From C-114 sp963745405 (GTDB lineage: Bacteria; Chloroflexota; Limnocylindria; Limnocylindrales; CSP1-4), in contig CAVUWY010000002.1 in the NCBI GenBank assembly GCA_963745405.1, positions 992,001 to 1,056,000 of the forward strand: 64,000 nt of DNA, written 5' to 3'. The stretch's first letter is position 1, and every line of letters begins with the position of its first letter. Below the pieces are notes generated by a model. The model had not been told where the DNA came from, did not search any database, and saw nothing but the letters and a program-made list of their open reading frames with translations. The position numbers and the translations under genes were made by a program. This document shows positions 26,064 to 34,700 of the stretch, in pieces.

Positions 26064-27692
26064 ATGACCGACTCGCCGCCGCCGACTCCCGACCTCCCGC
26101 CGATCCCGAATGCCGCCTCCGGAGCCGCCTCCGAACCGGCCGCCCCGACCTCGGCGTCCGCGCCCACCCCGACACCCGAACCGACACCCGGGCCCATCCC
26201 TGCAGCATCGCCCCCGACCGAGCCGCTGCCACCGCCGGTCTGGAGTCCAGCGACAGCCGCGGGCGCCACCGCCACGACCACCCCTTCGTCCGGGACCGCG
26301 CCCGAGGCGACGACCGTGCCCGCGGCCGCGACCGCCACCGGGCCGGCGGCCGTTCCGGGTCCTGCGGCGGCCAGCGCCTCGATCTGGTCCGACCCGGCGA
26401 CCACCTCCTATTCGCCGGCTCCGGGCCCGACCTCCGACTGGGAGCGTAACGCGCGGACGAGTACGAGCGCGGGTCCGACCCCCGGGACGTGGTTCGAGCA
26501 GGCACCGATGCCGGTCGCGGTCACCGCCGCCCCCCGCCAGAAGCGCGGGGGTGGCTCGCTCGCGGTCGTCGCCGTGGTGGCCATCGGCGCGGCAGTCATC
26601 GCCTCGGGCGGCACGTTCCTCGCCATCGATGCGAGCGGCGCGCTCGACCGGCCGGTGGCGAGCGCGGCCGCCGGCCAGGGCTCGGGGTCGACGACCACCA
26701 CCACGACCCAGAGCGGTCGCTTCGACGAGTCGTCGGCCATCATCGACGCCGCGGCGAAGGCCGGTCCGGCCGTCGTCCAGATCACCTCGACGGCGGGCGT
26801 GAACCCCAACGATCTCGGCTCACTGCCCGAGGAGGGCATCGGGTCGGGCGTCATCTTCGACTCGAACGGCTGGATCCTCACCAACCATCACGTCGTGGCC
26901 GGGTCCGACAAGCTCGTCGTCGCCCTGCAGAACGGCAAGACCTACCCCGGCACCATCTACGGCGTCGACACCCTCACCGACCTTGCCATCGTGAAGATCG
27001 ACGCGAAGGACCTGCCGGTCGCGACGATGGGCGACTCGGACGCCCTCAAGGTCGGCCAGCTCGCGATCGCCATCGGCAGCCCGCTCGGCACGTACACGAA
27101 CACGGTCACGAGCGGCATCGTCTCGGCGATGGGACGCTCCATCGCGGTCGACAGCGGGACGACCCTCAACAACCTCATCCAGACCGACACGGCGATCAAC
27201 CCCGGCAACAGCGGCGGCCCGCTCCTCGACGCCGGCGGGAACGTCATCGGCATCGATACGGCCGTCGCCTCGAACGCCCAGGGCATCGGCTTCGCCATCC
27301 CCATCAACATCGCCAAGCCGCTCCTCCAGCAGGCCCTCGCCGGTGAAACGCTCGTCCGTCCGTGGATCGGCATCCGCTACCAGCCCATCGACGCGGCCCT
27401 CGTCCAGTCGAACAAGCTCCCGATCGACCACGGCGCGCTCGTCGGGGCGGGACAGGACGCCTCGGGCGCCACCACCCCGGCGGTCGTCGCCGGCAGCCCT
27501 GCCGACAAGGCCGGCATCAAGGACGGCGACATCATCACGAGCATCGAGGGGCAGGCGATCGACACCTCGCACCCGCTCGACGCGGTCATCGCCCAGTACG
27601 CGCCGGGTCGGACCGTGACGGTCGAGGTCTACCGCGACGGCGGCACGATCAAGCTCCAGGTCACCCTCGGGACGCGGCCGGCGAACCTGTAG
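26064..27692 (+). CDS. HtrA/DegP-like trypsin serine protease with PDZ domain
   Basis: Membrane-anchored quality-control protease. The 542-residue protein has a 140-residue cytoplasmic Pro/Thr/Ala-rich N-terminus, one membrane segment (about 170-192), then an S1C protease. Its catalytic triad is His in ILTNHHVVAGS (about 275), Asp in TLTDLAIVKI (about 305) and Ser in NPGNSGGPLLDAGG (about 381). One PDZ domain follows (VVAGSPADKAGIKDGDIITS). It lies 75 bases after the kinase gene in the same direction, so the two-component system probably controls it in response to envelope damage. DegS/PepD layout fits better than periplasmic DegP. Confidence 0.92.
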   Translation: MTDSPPPTPDLPPIPNAASGAASEPAAPTSASAPTPTPEPTPGPIPAASPPTEPLPPPVWSPATAAGATATTTPSSGTAPEATTVPAAATATGPAAVPGPAAASASIWSDPATTSYSPAPGPTSDWERNARTSTSAGPTPGTWFEQAPMPVAVTAAPRQKRGGGSLAVVAVVAIGAAVIASGGTFLAIDASGALDRPVASAAAGQGSGSTTTTTTQSGRFDESSAIIDAAAKAGPAVVQITSTAGVNPNDLGSLPEEGIGSGVIFDSNGWILTNHHVVAGSDKLVVALQNGKTYPGTIYGVDTLTDLAIVKIDAKDLPVATMGDSDALKVGQLAIAIGSPLGTYTNTVTSGIVSAMGRSIAVDSGTTLNNLIQTDTAINPGNSGGPLLDAGGNVIGIDTAVASNAQGIGFAIPINIAKPLLQQALAGETLVRPWIGIRYQPIDAALVQSNKLPIDHGALVGAGQDASGATTPAVVAGSPADKAGIKDGDIITSIEGQAIDTSHPLDAVIAQYAPGRTVTVEVYRDGGTIKLQVTLGTRPANL

Positions 27693-27725
27693 CCGAGGGC
27701 CCGATCAGCTCGTAGCCGACCCCGG

Positions 27726-28094
27726 TCAGCCCGCCGCCGGCCCGCGCCGGATCTCGACGCCCGCCCAGCCGATCGTGCCGTCGATCGGCGGCTCGAGCTT
27801 GCGGACCCGGACGGTGACGTCGGTCGCCGCGAACGAGGCGAGGATGTCCGCGGCGATCGCCTCCGCGAGCGCCTCGATGAGCAGGAAACTCGTCGACTCG
27901 ACGACGCTCCGGCACGTCTCGAAGACCGCCCCGTAGTCGATCGTCGCCGCCAGGTCGTCGGCGACGCCGGCCGGACGGAGGTCGAGTCCGAGCTCTACGT
28001 CGACGGCGAACGGCTGGGCCTCGGTCCGCTCGCGTTCGAGCACCCCGTGCCTGCCCCGGAAGCGCATGTCGTGAAGGACGATCCGGTCGGTCAT
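27726..28094 (-). CDS. folB: dihydroneopterin aldolase
   Basis: Converts 7,8-dihydroneopterin to 6-hydroxymethyl-dihydropterin plus glycolaldehyde in folate synthesis. It has 122 residues, the usual length. Hallmarks are IVLHDMRFRGRHGVLERERT (conserved Gly-His near the N-terminus), VDVELGLDL, DYGAVFETCRSVVESTSFLL with the pterin-contacting Tyr and Glu regions, and VRVRKLEPPIDGTIGWAGVE. It is the last gene of the folC-folP-folB operon, starting inside the folP stop (ATGA). Confidence 0.93.
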   Translation of the reverse strand: MTDRIVLHDMRFRGRHGVLERERTEAQPFAVDVELGLDLRPAGVADDLAATIDYGAVFETCRSVVESTSFLLIEALAEAIAADILASFAATDVTVRVRKLEPPIDGTIGWAGVEIRRGPAAG

Positions 28095-29176
28095 GGCCGC
28101 CGCCCGGGCGGATCGGCCGACTGTACTCGCGAGGAGCGGTCGGGGCCGTCACCGGGGCCCTCGGCGGCCGGCTCCCAGCCGCGGACGACGGCATCGACCA
28201 TCCGGGCCACCCGCACGTTCCCCCGGACGTCGTGGACCCGGACGACGTCGACGCCTGCCGCGACCGCCAGCGCCGTCGTCGCCAGCGTCGCCTCGACACG
28301 CTCCTGCGGCGGCAGGTCGAGGACCTTGCCGAGGGTCGACTTCCGCGAGGCGCCGAACAGGACGGGCCGACCCAGCGCGCGAAGCCGCCCGAGCCCGGCG
28401 AGGAGCTCGAGATTGTGCCGCGGCGCCTTCCCGAAACCGAACCCCGGATCGACGATCACCGAGTCCTCGGGCACTCCGGCCTCGACCGCCCGCCGGACCG
28501 CCGCGGCGAGCTCGCCCATCACCTCGTCCACCACGTCCGCGTAGACCGCCTCCGCCCGGTTGTGCATCAGGACGATCGGCACGCCGCGCTCCGCGGCGAG
28601 GCGGGCGAGCGAGGAGTCCGGGGAGACGCCCCAGACATCGTTGAGGAGGGTCGCCCCGGCGTCGATCGCGCTCGCCGCGACCGAGGGCTTCGTCGTGTCG
28701 ACGCTGATGGGCGTCGACGGGAAGGCGGCATGGATCGCGGCGACGACGGGCCCGACCCGTCGGGTCTCCTCGTCGGCCTCGACCGCCTCGTGACCCGGGC
28801 GGCTCAATTCTCCGCCCACGTCGATCAAGTCGGCCCCCTCCCCGATCATCCGGCCGGCCAGCGCCACGGCTCGATCGACCGTCGCCTCGTCGCCGCCGAG
28901 GATGCCGTCGCCGGAGAACGAATCGGGCGTCACGTTGACGATCCCCATGACATACGTGCGCTCGCCCCAGCCGAAGCGGCGACCGCCGATCGTCGTCGCC
29001 TCCGGGTGCCCTTCGGCGGTCCCGGTCGGGTGCCAGCCGCCGCTCGAGCTCGGATCGGAGCCCAGGTCGCGGAACGACGGCGTCGCCGCGCCACCGCCGA
29101 GATCGGGTCGTGCCCCGACCACCCCGCGCTCGCTCGGCAGTGCCCGCTCCCCGTCCCGTTGCACTCGCTCCGTCAT
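28091..29176 (-). CDS. folP: dihydropteroate synthase
   Basis: Joins 6-hydroxymethyl-dihydropterin pyrophosphate to p-aminobenzoate. It has 361 residues, longer than the usual 280 because of about 50 extra residues before the TIM barrel and 25 after it. Motifs: MGIVNVTPDSFSGDGILGG, DLIDVGGELSRPGHEAV (usually GGESTRPG; here ELSRPG), ISVDTTKPSVAASAIDAGA, IVLMHNRA, IVDPGFGFGK and VLFGASRKSTLGKVL. ATG 29176 overlaps the folC stop, and folB overlaps its stop, so all three genes are coupled. Confidence 0.93.
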   Translation of the reverse strand: MTERVQRDGERALPSERGVVGARPDLGGGAATPSFRDLGSDPSSSGGWHPTGTAEGHPEATTIGGRRFGWGERTYVMGIVNVTPDSFSGDGILGGDEATVDRAVALAGRMIGEGADLIDVGGELSRPGHEAVEADEETRRVGPVVAAIHAAFPSTPISVDTTKPSVAASAIDAGATLLNDVWGVSPDSSLARLAAERGVPIVLMHNRAEAVYADVVDEVMGELAAAVRRAVEAGVPEDSVIVDPGFGFGKAPRHNLELLAGLGRLRALGRPVLFGASRKSTLGKVLDLPPQERVEATLATTALAVAAGVDVVRVHDVRGNVRVARMVDAVVRGWEPAAEGPGDGPDRSSRVQSADPPGRRP

Positions 29177-30585
29177 CGGGCGGCGGCCTCCGGTGGATCC
29201 TCGAGGAGCGGGTCGGCGACGAGGCGTCGCCGCACCTGGCCGACGAGATAGAGCGATCCCGCGACGACGACCGGCCCGTCCGTCTCGCCTGAGGTCGGCC
29301 CGAGGGCTCGCCCGAGCGCCGCGTCGACGTCCGGCTCGGCGACCACCGTCCGACGGCCAGGCACAGGCACGGCCGACCACACGGCGCCGAGGTCGGCGGC
29401 GCTCATCGCGCGAGGCAGGTCGAGGCTGGTGCAGATGATGTGTGCGTCCTCCAGGGCGGCCGCCCCGCCGAGCGCGAGGGCGATCCCGGCCACGTCCTTG
29501 TCGGCCATCGTCGCCGTGACGAGTGTGACCGCTGGGCGGCGCGCCGGCGATGCCTCGCCCCCGGTCAGGAGCGGGCGGAGATCGTCGAGCGCCCGCCCGA
29601 GCGCGGCCGCGCCGGCCGGGTTGTGGGCACCGTCGAGGAGGACGTCGCGGCCTTCGACCGAGATAAGCTCCAGGCGACCGGGCCAGCGCGCCGCGGCGTA
29701 GCCCGCCCGCCGTTCGGCGGCCGGGACCGTCGCCAGCCCCGCCTCCTCGAGGGCGTCGAGCACGGCGTCGGCGACCGCGACGTTGGCCGCCTGGTGACGC
29801 CCCAGCAACCCGACCCGTGTCCGCCCGAGGCGCGGCAGCTCGACCTCGATCCCCTCCCGGTTCCAGCCGACGAGCTCGGCCGGGGCGACCTCCCGGAGCG
29901 GGACGCCGAGCCTCCGGGCCCGCCGGCGCACGATCGTGAGCGCATCCCCGGTCGCCCCGGTCACGGCGAGGTCGCCCCGCTCGATGATGGCCGCCTTCTC
30001 CCGGGCGATGTGGCGGACCGTCGGTCCGAGGCGGTCCATGTGGTCGAGGTCGACGTTGGTGATGGCCGCCACACCGCCGTCCCAGGCGTGGGTCGCGTCG
30101 AGCCGCCCGCCCAGGCCGACCTCGACGAGGGCGAGGTCGATCCGTTCCTCCGCGAACCAGCGGAAGACGACGGCGGTCAGGAGCTCGAACTCCGTCGGCT
30201 CGCCGAGTCGCCGGCTTATGCCTGCGGCCGCGGCGTCGACCTCGCCGACCAGCCGGGCGAACGTGCCGGCGTCGACCGGCCGGCCGCCGACCTGGAGGCG
30301 TTCGCGGTAGGTGACAAGATGGGGCTTCGGGGTCGAGCCGACCCGGTAGCCGGCCGCCGCCAGGGCCGCTCCGGCGAGAGCGAGGACGCTGCCCTTGCCG
30401 TTCGTGCCGGCGACCAGCGCTCCGCGGAACGACCGCTGCGGATCGCCGAGTGCGCCGAGGATCGCCCGGGTCCGGCCGAGGCCGAGGTGGATCCCGAATC
30501 GACCCCGTTCCTGGATCGTCCGGAGGGCTGCCGCGTACTCGTAAGACAGCGACGGAAGCCCGTCAGTGGCGGGCGGGTCAGTCAT
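29173..30585 (-). CDS. folC: bifunctional dihydrofolate/folylpolyglutamate synthase
   Basis: Adds glutamate to dihydropteroate and extends the polyglutamate tail of folates using ATP. It has 470 residues of the Mur-ligase fold. The P-loop VAGTNGKGSVLALAG is at about 58-72; PHLVTYRERLQVGGRPVD, VEVGLGGRLDATH, AITNVDLDHMDRLGPTV and DVLLDGAHNPAGAAALGRAL carry the other conserved contacts. It starts 12 bases after the stop of the four-cysteine protein gene and overlaps folP by 4 nt. Confidence 0.93.
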   Translation of the reverse strand: MTDPPATDGLPSLSYEYAAALRTIQERGRFGIHLGLGRTRAILGALGDPQRSFRGALVAGTNGKGSVLALAGAALAAAGYRVGSTPKPHLVTYRERLQVGGRPVDAGTFARLVGEVDAAAAGISRRLGEPTEFELLTAVVFRWFAEERIDLALVEVGLGGRLDATHAWDGGVAAITNVDLDHMDRLGPTVRHIAREKAAIIERGDLAVTGATGDALTIVRRRARRLGVPLREVAPAELVGWNREGIEVELPRLGRTRVGLLGRHQAANVAVADAVLDALEEAGLATVPAAERRAGYAAARWPGRLELISVEGRDVLLDGAHNPAGAAALGRALDDLRPLLTGGEASPARRPAVTLVTATMADKDVAGIALALGGAAALEDAHIICTSLDLPRAMSAADLGAVWSAVPVPGRRTVVAEPDVDAALGRALGPTSGETDGPVVVAGSLYLVGQVRRRLVADPLLEDPPEAAAR

Positions 30586-30597
30586 CGGCGGCCGGGC

Positions 30598-31026
30598 TCA
30601 ATTCCCGGTCAGGTCGTCCTCGTAGAAGACGCACTGGTTGAAGCGGGGGGTGAGGCAGACGTCGTTCACGTAACCCTGCTCCATGTGGACGCCCCCGCGG
30701 AGCTGGCAACGCGAGACGTTGGAGTCCTGGCGGATGAGTGCCTTGAGCAGGTGCGGTGCCTGGATGGGGATCGCCCCCCGGGACCCCGTCATGTAGAAGT
30801 GGGGGCAGACGTTGCGGCGGAGGTTCGGCAGCCCGAATCCGCCGCGCGGCATGGCCGGCAGGGGCGGGTAGCCCGGGCGGGTCGGCCGCGCCCGCGGATC
30901 CACCTGGTCCGGCTGCGTCGGGGCCCTGACCTGGCCCGACGAGACCCGCGCGATGGGCCCTACGCCGAACGACGGCCGACCGACCGGTCCGGTCGCTCGC
31001 TCGGGCTTGCGGTCGCGTGCCTGCAC
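30598..31026 (-). CDS. four-cysteine hypothetical protein upstream of folC
   Basis: A 142-residue protein starting at GTG 31026, six bases after GAGG. The first 70 residues are basic and Pro-rich. The C-terminal half holds a regular cysteine pattern: VCPHFYMTG, a Cys in NVSRCQLRGG, then EQGYVNDVCLTPRFNQCVFY. The order C-P, C, Q-x5-C-L, C-x2-Y recalls a small Cys domain attached to many Chloroflexota surface proteins, probably binding metal or an Fe-S centre; that likeness is from memory, not a search. It is the apparent first gene of the folate operon. No function is assigned. Confidence 0.65.
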   Translation of the reverse strand: MQARDRKPERATGPVGRPSFGVGPIARVSSGQVRAPTQPDQVDPRARPTRPGYPPLPAMPRGGFGLPNLRRNVCPHFYMTGSRGAIPIQAPHLLKALIRQDSNVSRCQLRGGVHMEQGYVNDVCLTPRFNQCVFYEDDLTGN

Positions 31027-31200
31027 TCACGTCCTCGTGAAAGCGCGCGTGTCCAGGGCACGCGCGACCGCTGCAGAGTACATCGGTCCGCAACCATCCG
31101 ACACTCCGGGACCACGGCGGAGGTCGTCCCAAGGGTTCGCCACGAACGGCCCCGCGGCGACCCCTGAGGGCGCCGGTCGGCCGACCGGCGGGGACGTGCG

Positions 31201-31206
31201 ACAATG
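31201..31206 (+). promoter_or_regulatory. possible -10 box on the Ig-like protein start
   Basis: ACAATG ends 7 bases before ATG 31214, fitting the leaderless pattern seen elsewhere in this window, but it is a poorer match to TANNNT. Confidence 0.3.
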
Positions 31207-31213
31207 GCGTCCG

Positions 31214-32425
31214 ATGACCGACCGCCGCGGCGCCCGCGCCACCCAGGTCCGGCCTCGGCCCCCGTCCACCGGCCGACCGGCTCCGCCGAAGCCTCGCCAG
31301 CGGGCGCCCGCTCCCTATCGGCCCGTCCAGCACAAGCGGATCGAGCGCGGCCCCGGGCTTCCCTTGATCGTCCAGGTGTCCCTCGCTGTCGCGATCGTCG
31401 CCCTCGGGGCACTCGTCCTCTATGGTGCGACCGGCCAGATCGGCAAGGCCGTCGCGGGAGTCGGCGGCGCCATCTCCCACGTCTTCGACAACCTCGGCAC
31501 GAGTCCGTCGGCGAACCCGTCAGCGGCCATCGTGTCGATAGCGCCGACGCTGGAGGCACCGGACAACTCCTATACGAACGAGGCGACGGTGGACATCAGC
31601 GGGACGGTCCCGCTCACCGTCATCGGTGACGACGGCCTCTCCATCTCGCTCTATCAGACGCTCCAGGGCCAGGCGCCGACCCTCATCCAGGACGGCATCC
31701 CGATCCCCGCCACGGCCGCCTTCACCATCCCGGCGGTGAAGCTCGTCAATGGGTCGAACGTCTTCACCGCCCGGATCGTCGGGCCCGGCGGGAACGGTCC
31801 GGCCTCCGCCCCGATCACCTATGTCCTCGACAAAGCCAAGCCGAAAGTGACGATCACGGCCCCGAAGAATGGTGCCAAGGTCAACGGCACGAGCATCACG
31901 GTGACCGGCAAGACCCAGGCGAACAGCGCCATCCTCGCCCAGAACTCGACGACCCACACCTCGTCGACGGCGACGGCCGATAAGAACGGCGCCTTCTCGG
32001 TGGGGGTGGCCGTCGTGGCGGGGTCCAACAGCATCACGGTCACCGCGACCGATCCCGCCAGCAACGTGGCGACCGCGAGCCTGAGTGTCACCCGGGGGAA
32101 CGGGAAGCTCGCGATGGACCTGACGTCGAGCCGCAAGTCCTTCAGCGCGAAGAAGGGCGCGACACTGACGTTCACGGCGACGCTCACCGACCCCAACGGG
32201 AAGCCGATCGCCGGCCAGCCGGTGACGTTCATCGTCGCCCTCGCCGGGATGGCGGCCGACATCCAGATCAAGCAGACGAACTCGGCCGGCGTGGCCACCC
32301 TGACCGAGAAGATCCTGCCCGGAGCGGCGAGCACGGGCGTCGGGAAGTCGGGCACGGTGACCGCGTCGGCCGACACCAAGTCGGGTCACATCCAGACGAC
32401 GATCTCGATCTCGACCCTCAAGTAG
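31214..32425 (+). CDS. membrane-anchored protein with Ig-like domains
   Basis: A 403-residue surface protein. A basic, Pro-rich cytoplasmic N-terminus (1-48) precedes one membrane segment (about 50-72). The outside part has a first domain (EAPDNSYTNEATVDISGTVP), a Bacterial Ig-like domain (KVTITAPKNGAKVNGTSITV through NSITVTATDPASNVATASLS), and a C-terminal Big_1-like domain with LTFTATLTDPNGKPIAGQPV and NSAGVATLTEKI. Such proteins act in adhesion or wall architecture; no catalytic motif is present. It is divergent from the folate operon. Confidence 0.75.
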   Translation: MTDRRGARATQVRPRPPSTGRPAPPKPRQRAPAPYRPVQHKRIERGPGLPLIVQVSLAVAIVALGALVLYGATGQIGKAVAGVGGAISHVFDNLGTSPSANPSAAIVSIAPTLEAPDNSYTNEATVDISGTVPLTVIGDDGLSISLYQTLQGQAPTLIQDGIPIPATAAFTIPAVKLVNGSNVFTARIVGPGGNGPASAPITYVLDKAKPKVTITAPKNGAKVNGTSITVTGKTQANSAILAQNSTTHTSSTATADKNGAFSVGVAVVAGSNSITVTATDPASNVATASLSVTRGNGKLAMDLTSSRKSFSAKKGATLTFTATLTDPNGKPIAGQPVTFIVALAGMAADIQIKQTNSAGVATLTEKILPGAASTGVGKSGTVTASADTKSGHIQTTISISTLK

Positions 32426-32470
32426 CGCCGTCATGCCCGCCGTCCGGTGGACACCGCCGGCGGTCGCAGC

Positions 32471-32476
32471 TACCAT
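32471..32476 (+). promoter_or_regulatory. -10 box on the zinc-ribbon protein start (leaderless)
   Basis: TACCAT followed by CCCGCC (6 bases) and ATG 32483. The same arrangement, GACCAT-CCCGCC-GTG, occurs at the lipoprotein start near 49258. Confidence 0.5.
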
Positions 32477-32482
32477 CCCGCC

Positions 32483-32782
32483 ATGCCGATGTGGCGTTGC
32501 CCCCATTGCGGCACCCCACAGGCGGAGACAGCGCGATGCTGGGTCTGTCGTCGATCGACTACCAGCTGCGCGACCTGCCGCCACTTCAGGCACTCCGTCG
32601 CCGCGAACATCGGCTTCTGCGGGCTCGACCGTGCCCGGATGCCGCTCCGTGGCGATGAGATCCGATCGTGCTGGGAGCCGCGGGTGACGATCGCCCTCGA
32701 CGAGGAGGCGGCCCCGGCCCCGCCCATCCTCGCGTCGTCATCGAACCGCCCGGACCTCAACCTCCTCGCCGACCTCGACTGA
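32483..32782 (+). CDS. small zinc-ribbon-like protein
   Basis: A 99-residue protein with cysteine pairs near the N-terminus: MWRCPHCGTPQ and CWVCRRSTT form a zinc-ribbon, then TSCATCRHF, GFCGLDRARM and a last Cys in RSCWEP, possibly a second metal site. The C-terminal 35 residues are acidic and plain. The start at MPMWRC is chosen because a -10 box sits 6 bases before that ATG. It is convergent with the PASTA kinase. No function can be assigned beyond probable zinc binding. Confidence 0.7.
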   Translation: MPMWRCPHCGTPQAETARCWVCRRSTTSCATCRHFRHSVAANIGFCGLDRARMPLRGDEIRSCWEPRVTIALDEEAAPAPPILASSSNRPDLNLLADLD

Positions 32783-32825
32783 CCCGGGCGAGCCCCGACC
32801 CGGGCGGATGCCGGCGTGGCTCGGG

Positions 32826-34511
32826 TCAGCTGGCGCTCGGACCCGGAGACGTAGATGGCGGCGCGGTCGGTGGCGCGGTCGGTGGCGGAGTCGGTGGCGG
32901 AGTCGGGGTAGGTGTTGGCGGCGGAGTCGGGGTAGGTGTTGGCGGCGGGGTCGGAGTGGGAGTGGGCGTCGGACTTGGCGTCGGCGACGGTTCCGGACCC
33001 TTCGATACGACGTAGTTGACGGTGGTCCCCGGCGCGACGGGGAGACCGGCCCGCGGATCCTGGCTGATGATCGACCCGGTCGGCACCGCCGGATCGAACG
33101 CCTCCGACCGGGTGCCGACGACGAGCCCGGCGGCCTGGATCGCCGCGACCGCGTTCGCCTCCGGCAGGTTACGGAGGTCCGGGACGGGGGCCGACTGCGG
33201 GCCCGCCGCGACGGTCGCCTTGATCGTCGTGCCGGGCGCGACCAGGGTATTGGCGGTCGGATCCGTCAACAGGATGGTTCCGGTGGGCTGGGTGCTGTTC
33301 GGGTCGGACTGGTCGATCACGAGGTTGAGGCCGAGAGCGGTCGCCTGGACCTTCGCCGCATCGAACGTCTGGCCGACGAAGTTCGGGACGTTCACCGAGC
33401 CGGGCGGTGTGTTCGGCGTTCCGCCGGTGAGGAAGCGGAAGATGAGGAAGGCCACGACGGCGAGGATCGCCAGGCCGAGTGCACCGGCCAGCCAGGCCCA
33501 CGGCCCGGCCGAGATTCCGCCGGGCTCGTCGTCGTAGATCGGCGAGAGCGGCCCCGGCACCACCTGGCCGGGCGGCGGCGGGGCGGGCGCCCCGGCGTAG
33601 GCGTCGGGGGCATAGGGCACGGCGGCGGGGCCGGCGGCCGCGGCCGCCACGGCGACCGTTGCCGCCGCGACCGGCACCGCGGGCGAACGATCGGACAAGT
33701 ACAGCTCGAGCGCGTCGGCCATCGCCGCGGCCGACGGGAAGCGCTGGGCCGGCTCGAGAGCCATCGCCCGCAGGGTGATGGCCTCGAGTGCCGGCGGGAT
33801 CCCGCCGCGGACGTCCGACGGGCTCGGCGGAGGGCCGGCGAGCCGGGCCATCGCGATGGAGGCGGCGGAGTCGCCCTCGAACGGGCGTCGGCCGGTGAGC
33901 GTCTCGTACAGGACGATGCCGAGGGAGTAGATGTCCGAAGCGGCCGTCGCCTGTTCGCCGCGGGCCTGCTCGGGGCTGAAGTAGTGGACCGAGCCGAGGG
34001 TCGTGCCGGGCAGGGTCATCTGGGCCTCGGCGATCGCCCGGGCGATGCCGAAGTCGCTCACCTTCACCCGGCCGTCGCTCGAGACGAGGATGTTGCCGGG
34101 CTTCACGTCGCGATGGACGAGCCCCCGGGCATGGGCGGCCGACAGGGCTCGGGCGACGTCGGCGGTGAGACGGGCGGCCTGGCGCGGCGCGAGCGGCCCG
34201 CTCCGCCGAAGGATCGTCGCGAGGTCCTCGCCGTCGACCAGCTCCATGACGATGTACGGCCCGTTCTCGTCCTGGCCGAAGTCGTACACGGAGACGACGT
34301 TCGGATGGTTGAGGGCGGCCGCCGACTGGGCCTCCTGGCGGAAGCGGGCACCGAACTCCGGGTCGCGACCGTACTCGGGACGGAGGATCTTGACGGCGAC
34401 GTCGCGGTTGAGCTGGGCGTCGTTGGCCCGGTAGATGGTGGCCATGCCACCCTGGCCGAGGAGCTCCATGAGCCGATACCGCCCGCCGAGGACGCTGCCG
34501 ATCTCCGCCAC
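32826..34511 (-). CDS. PASTA-domain serine/threonine protein kinase (PknB/Stk1-like)
   Basis: Membrane kinase sensing cell-wall fragments and controlling growth and division. Of 561 residues, the kinase domain (12-270) has GQGGMATIY, Lys41 in VAVKILRP, the catalytic loop HRDVKPGN (133-140) and VSDFGIARA (DFG Asp153). A Pro/Ala juxtamembrane region precedes a membrane segment (WAWLAGALGLAILAVVAFLI). Two PASTA repeats follow: VPNFVGQTFDAAKVQATALG and VPDLRNLPEANAVAAIQAAG. The tail of about 50 residues is Pro/Thr repeats. Two PASTA domains are fewer than the usual three or four. GTG start after AGGAGG. Confidence 0.93.
   Translation of the reverse strand: MAEIGSVLGGRYRLMELLGQGGMATIYRANDAQLNRDVAVKILRPEYGRDPEFGARFRQEAQSAAALNHPNVVSVYDFGQDENGPYIVMELVDGEDLATILRRSGPLAPRQAARLTADVARALSAAHARGLVHRDVKPGNILVSSDGRVKVSDFGIARAIAEAQMTLPGTTLGSVHYFSPEQARGEQATAASDIYSLGIVLYETLTGRRPFEGDSAASIAMARLAGPPPSPSDVRGGIPPALEAITLRAMALEPAQRFPSAAAMADALELYLSDRSPAVPVAAATVAVAAAAAGPAAVPYAPDAYAGAPAPPPPGQVVPGPLSPIYDDEPGGISAGPWAWLAGALGLAILAVVAFLIFRFLTGGTPNTPPGSVNVPNFVGQTFDAAKVQATALGLNLVIDQSDPNSTQPTGTILLTDPTANTLVAPGTTIKATVAAGPQSAPVPDLRNLPEANAVAAIQAAGLVVGTRSEAFDPAVPTGSIISQDPRAGLPVAPGTTVNYVVSKGPEPSPTPSPTPTPTPTPPPTPTPTPPPTPTPTPPPTPPPTAPPTAPPSTSPGPSAS
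32866..32998. repeat. Pro/Thr-coding microsatellite in the kinase tail
   Basis: Imperfect short repeats of GGTGGCGGAGTC and GGGGTAGGTGTTGGC kind encode PTPTPPPTPTP on the minus strand. They are likely to vary in copy number and give a flexible wall-spanning tail. Internal copies of about 30 bp are nearly identical. Confidence 0.7.
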
Positions 34512-34700
34512 GTCTCCTCCTGTCAGTCGGTGCGCTCGTCCGGCCGCATCCTACCGTACCGGCCGACCCCGACCGCGACCCTCGCGGCGATGGGATCAGG
34601 CTGTCCTCGCTGTGACGGACCACCGTCCGTCAGCGTGGCGCCACGCTCAGCGATGGGTGCGGCTGCCCGGCCGTCGGACCTGTGCGGGCCGCGGACGGGC

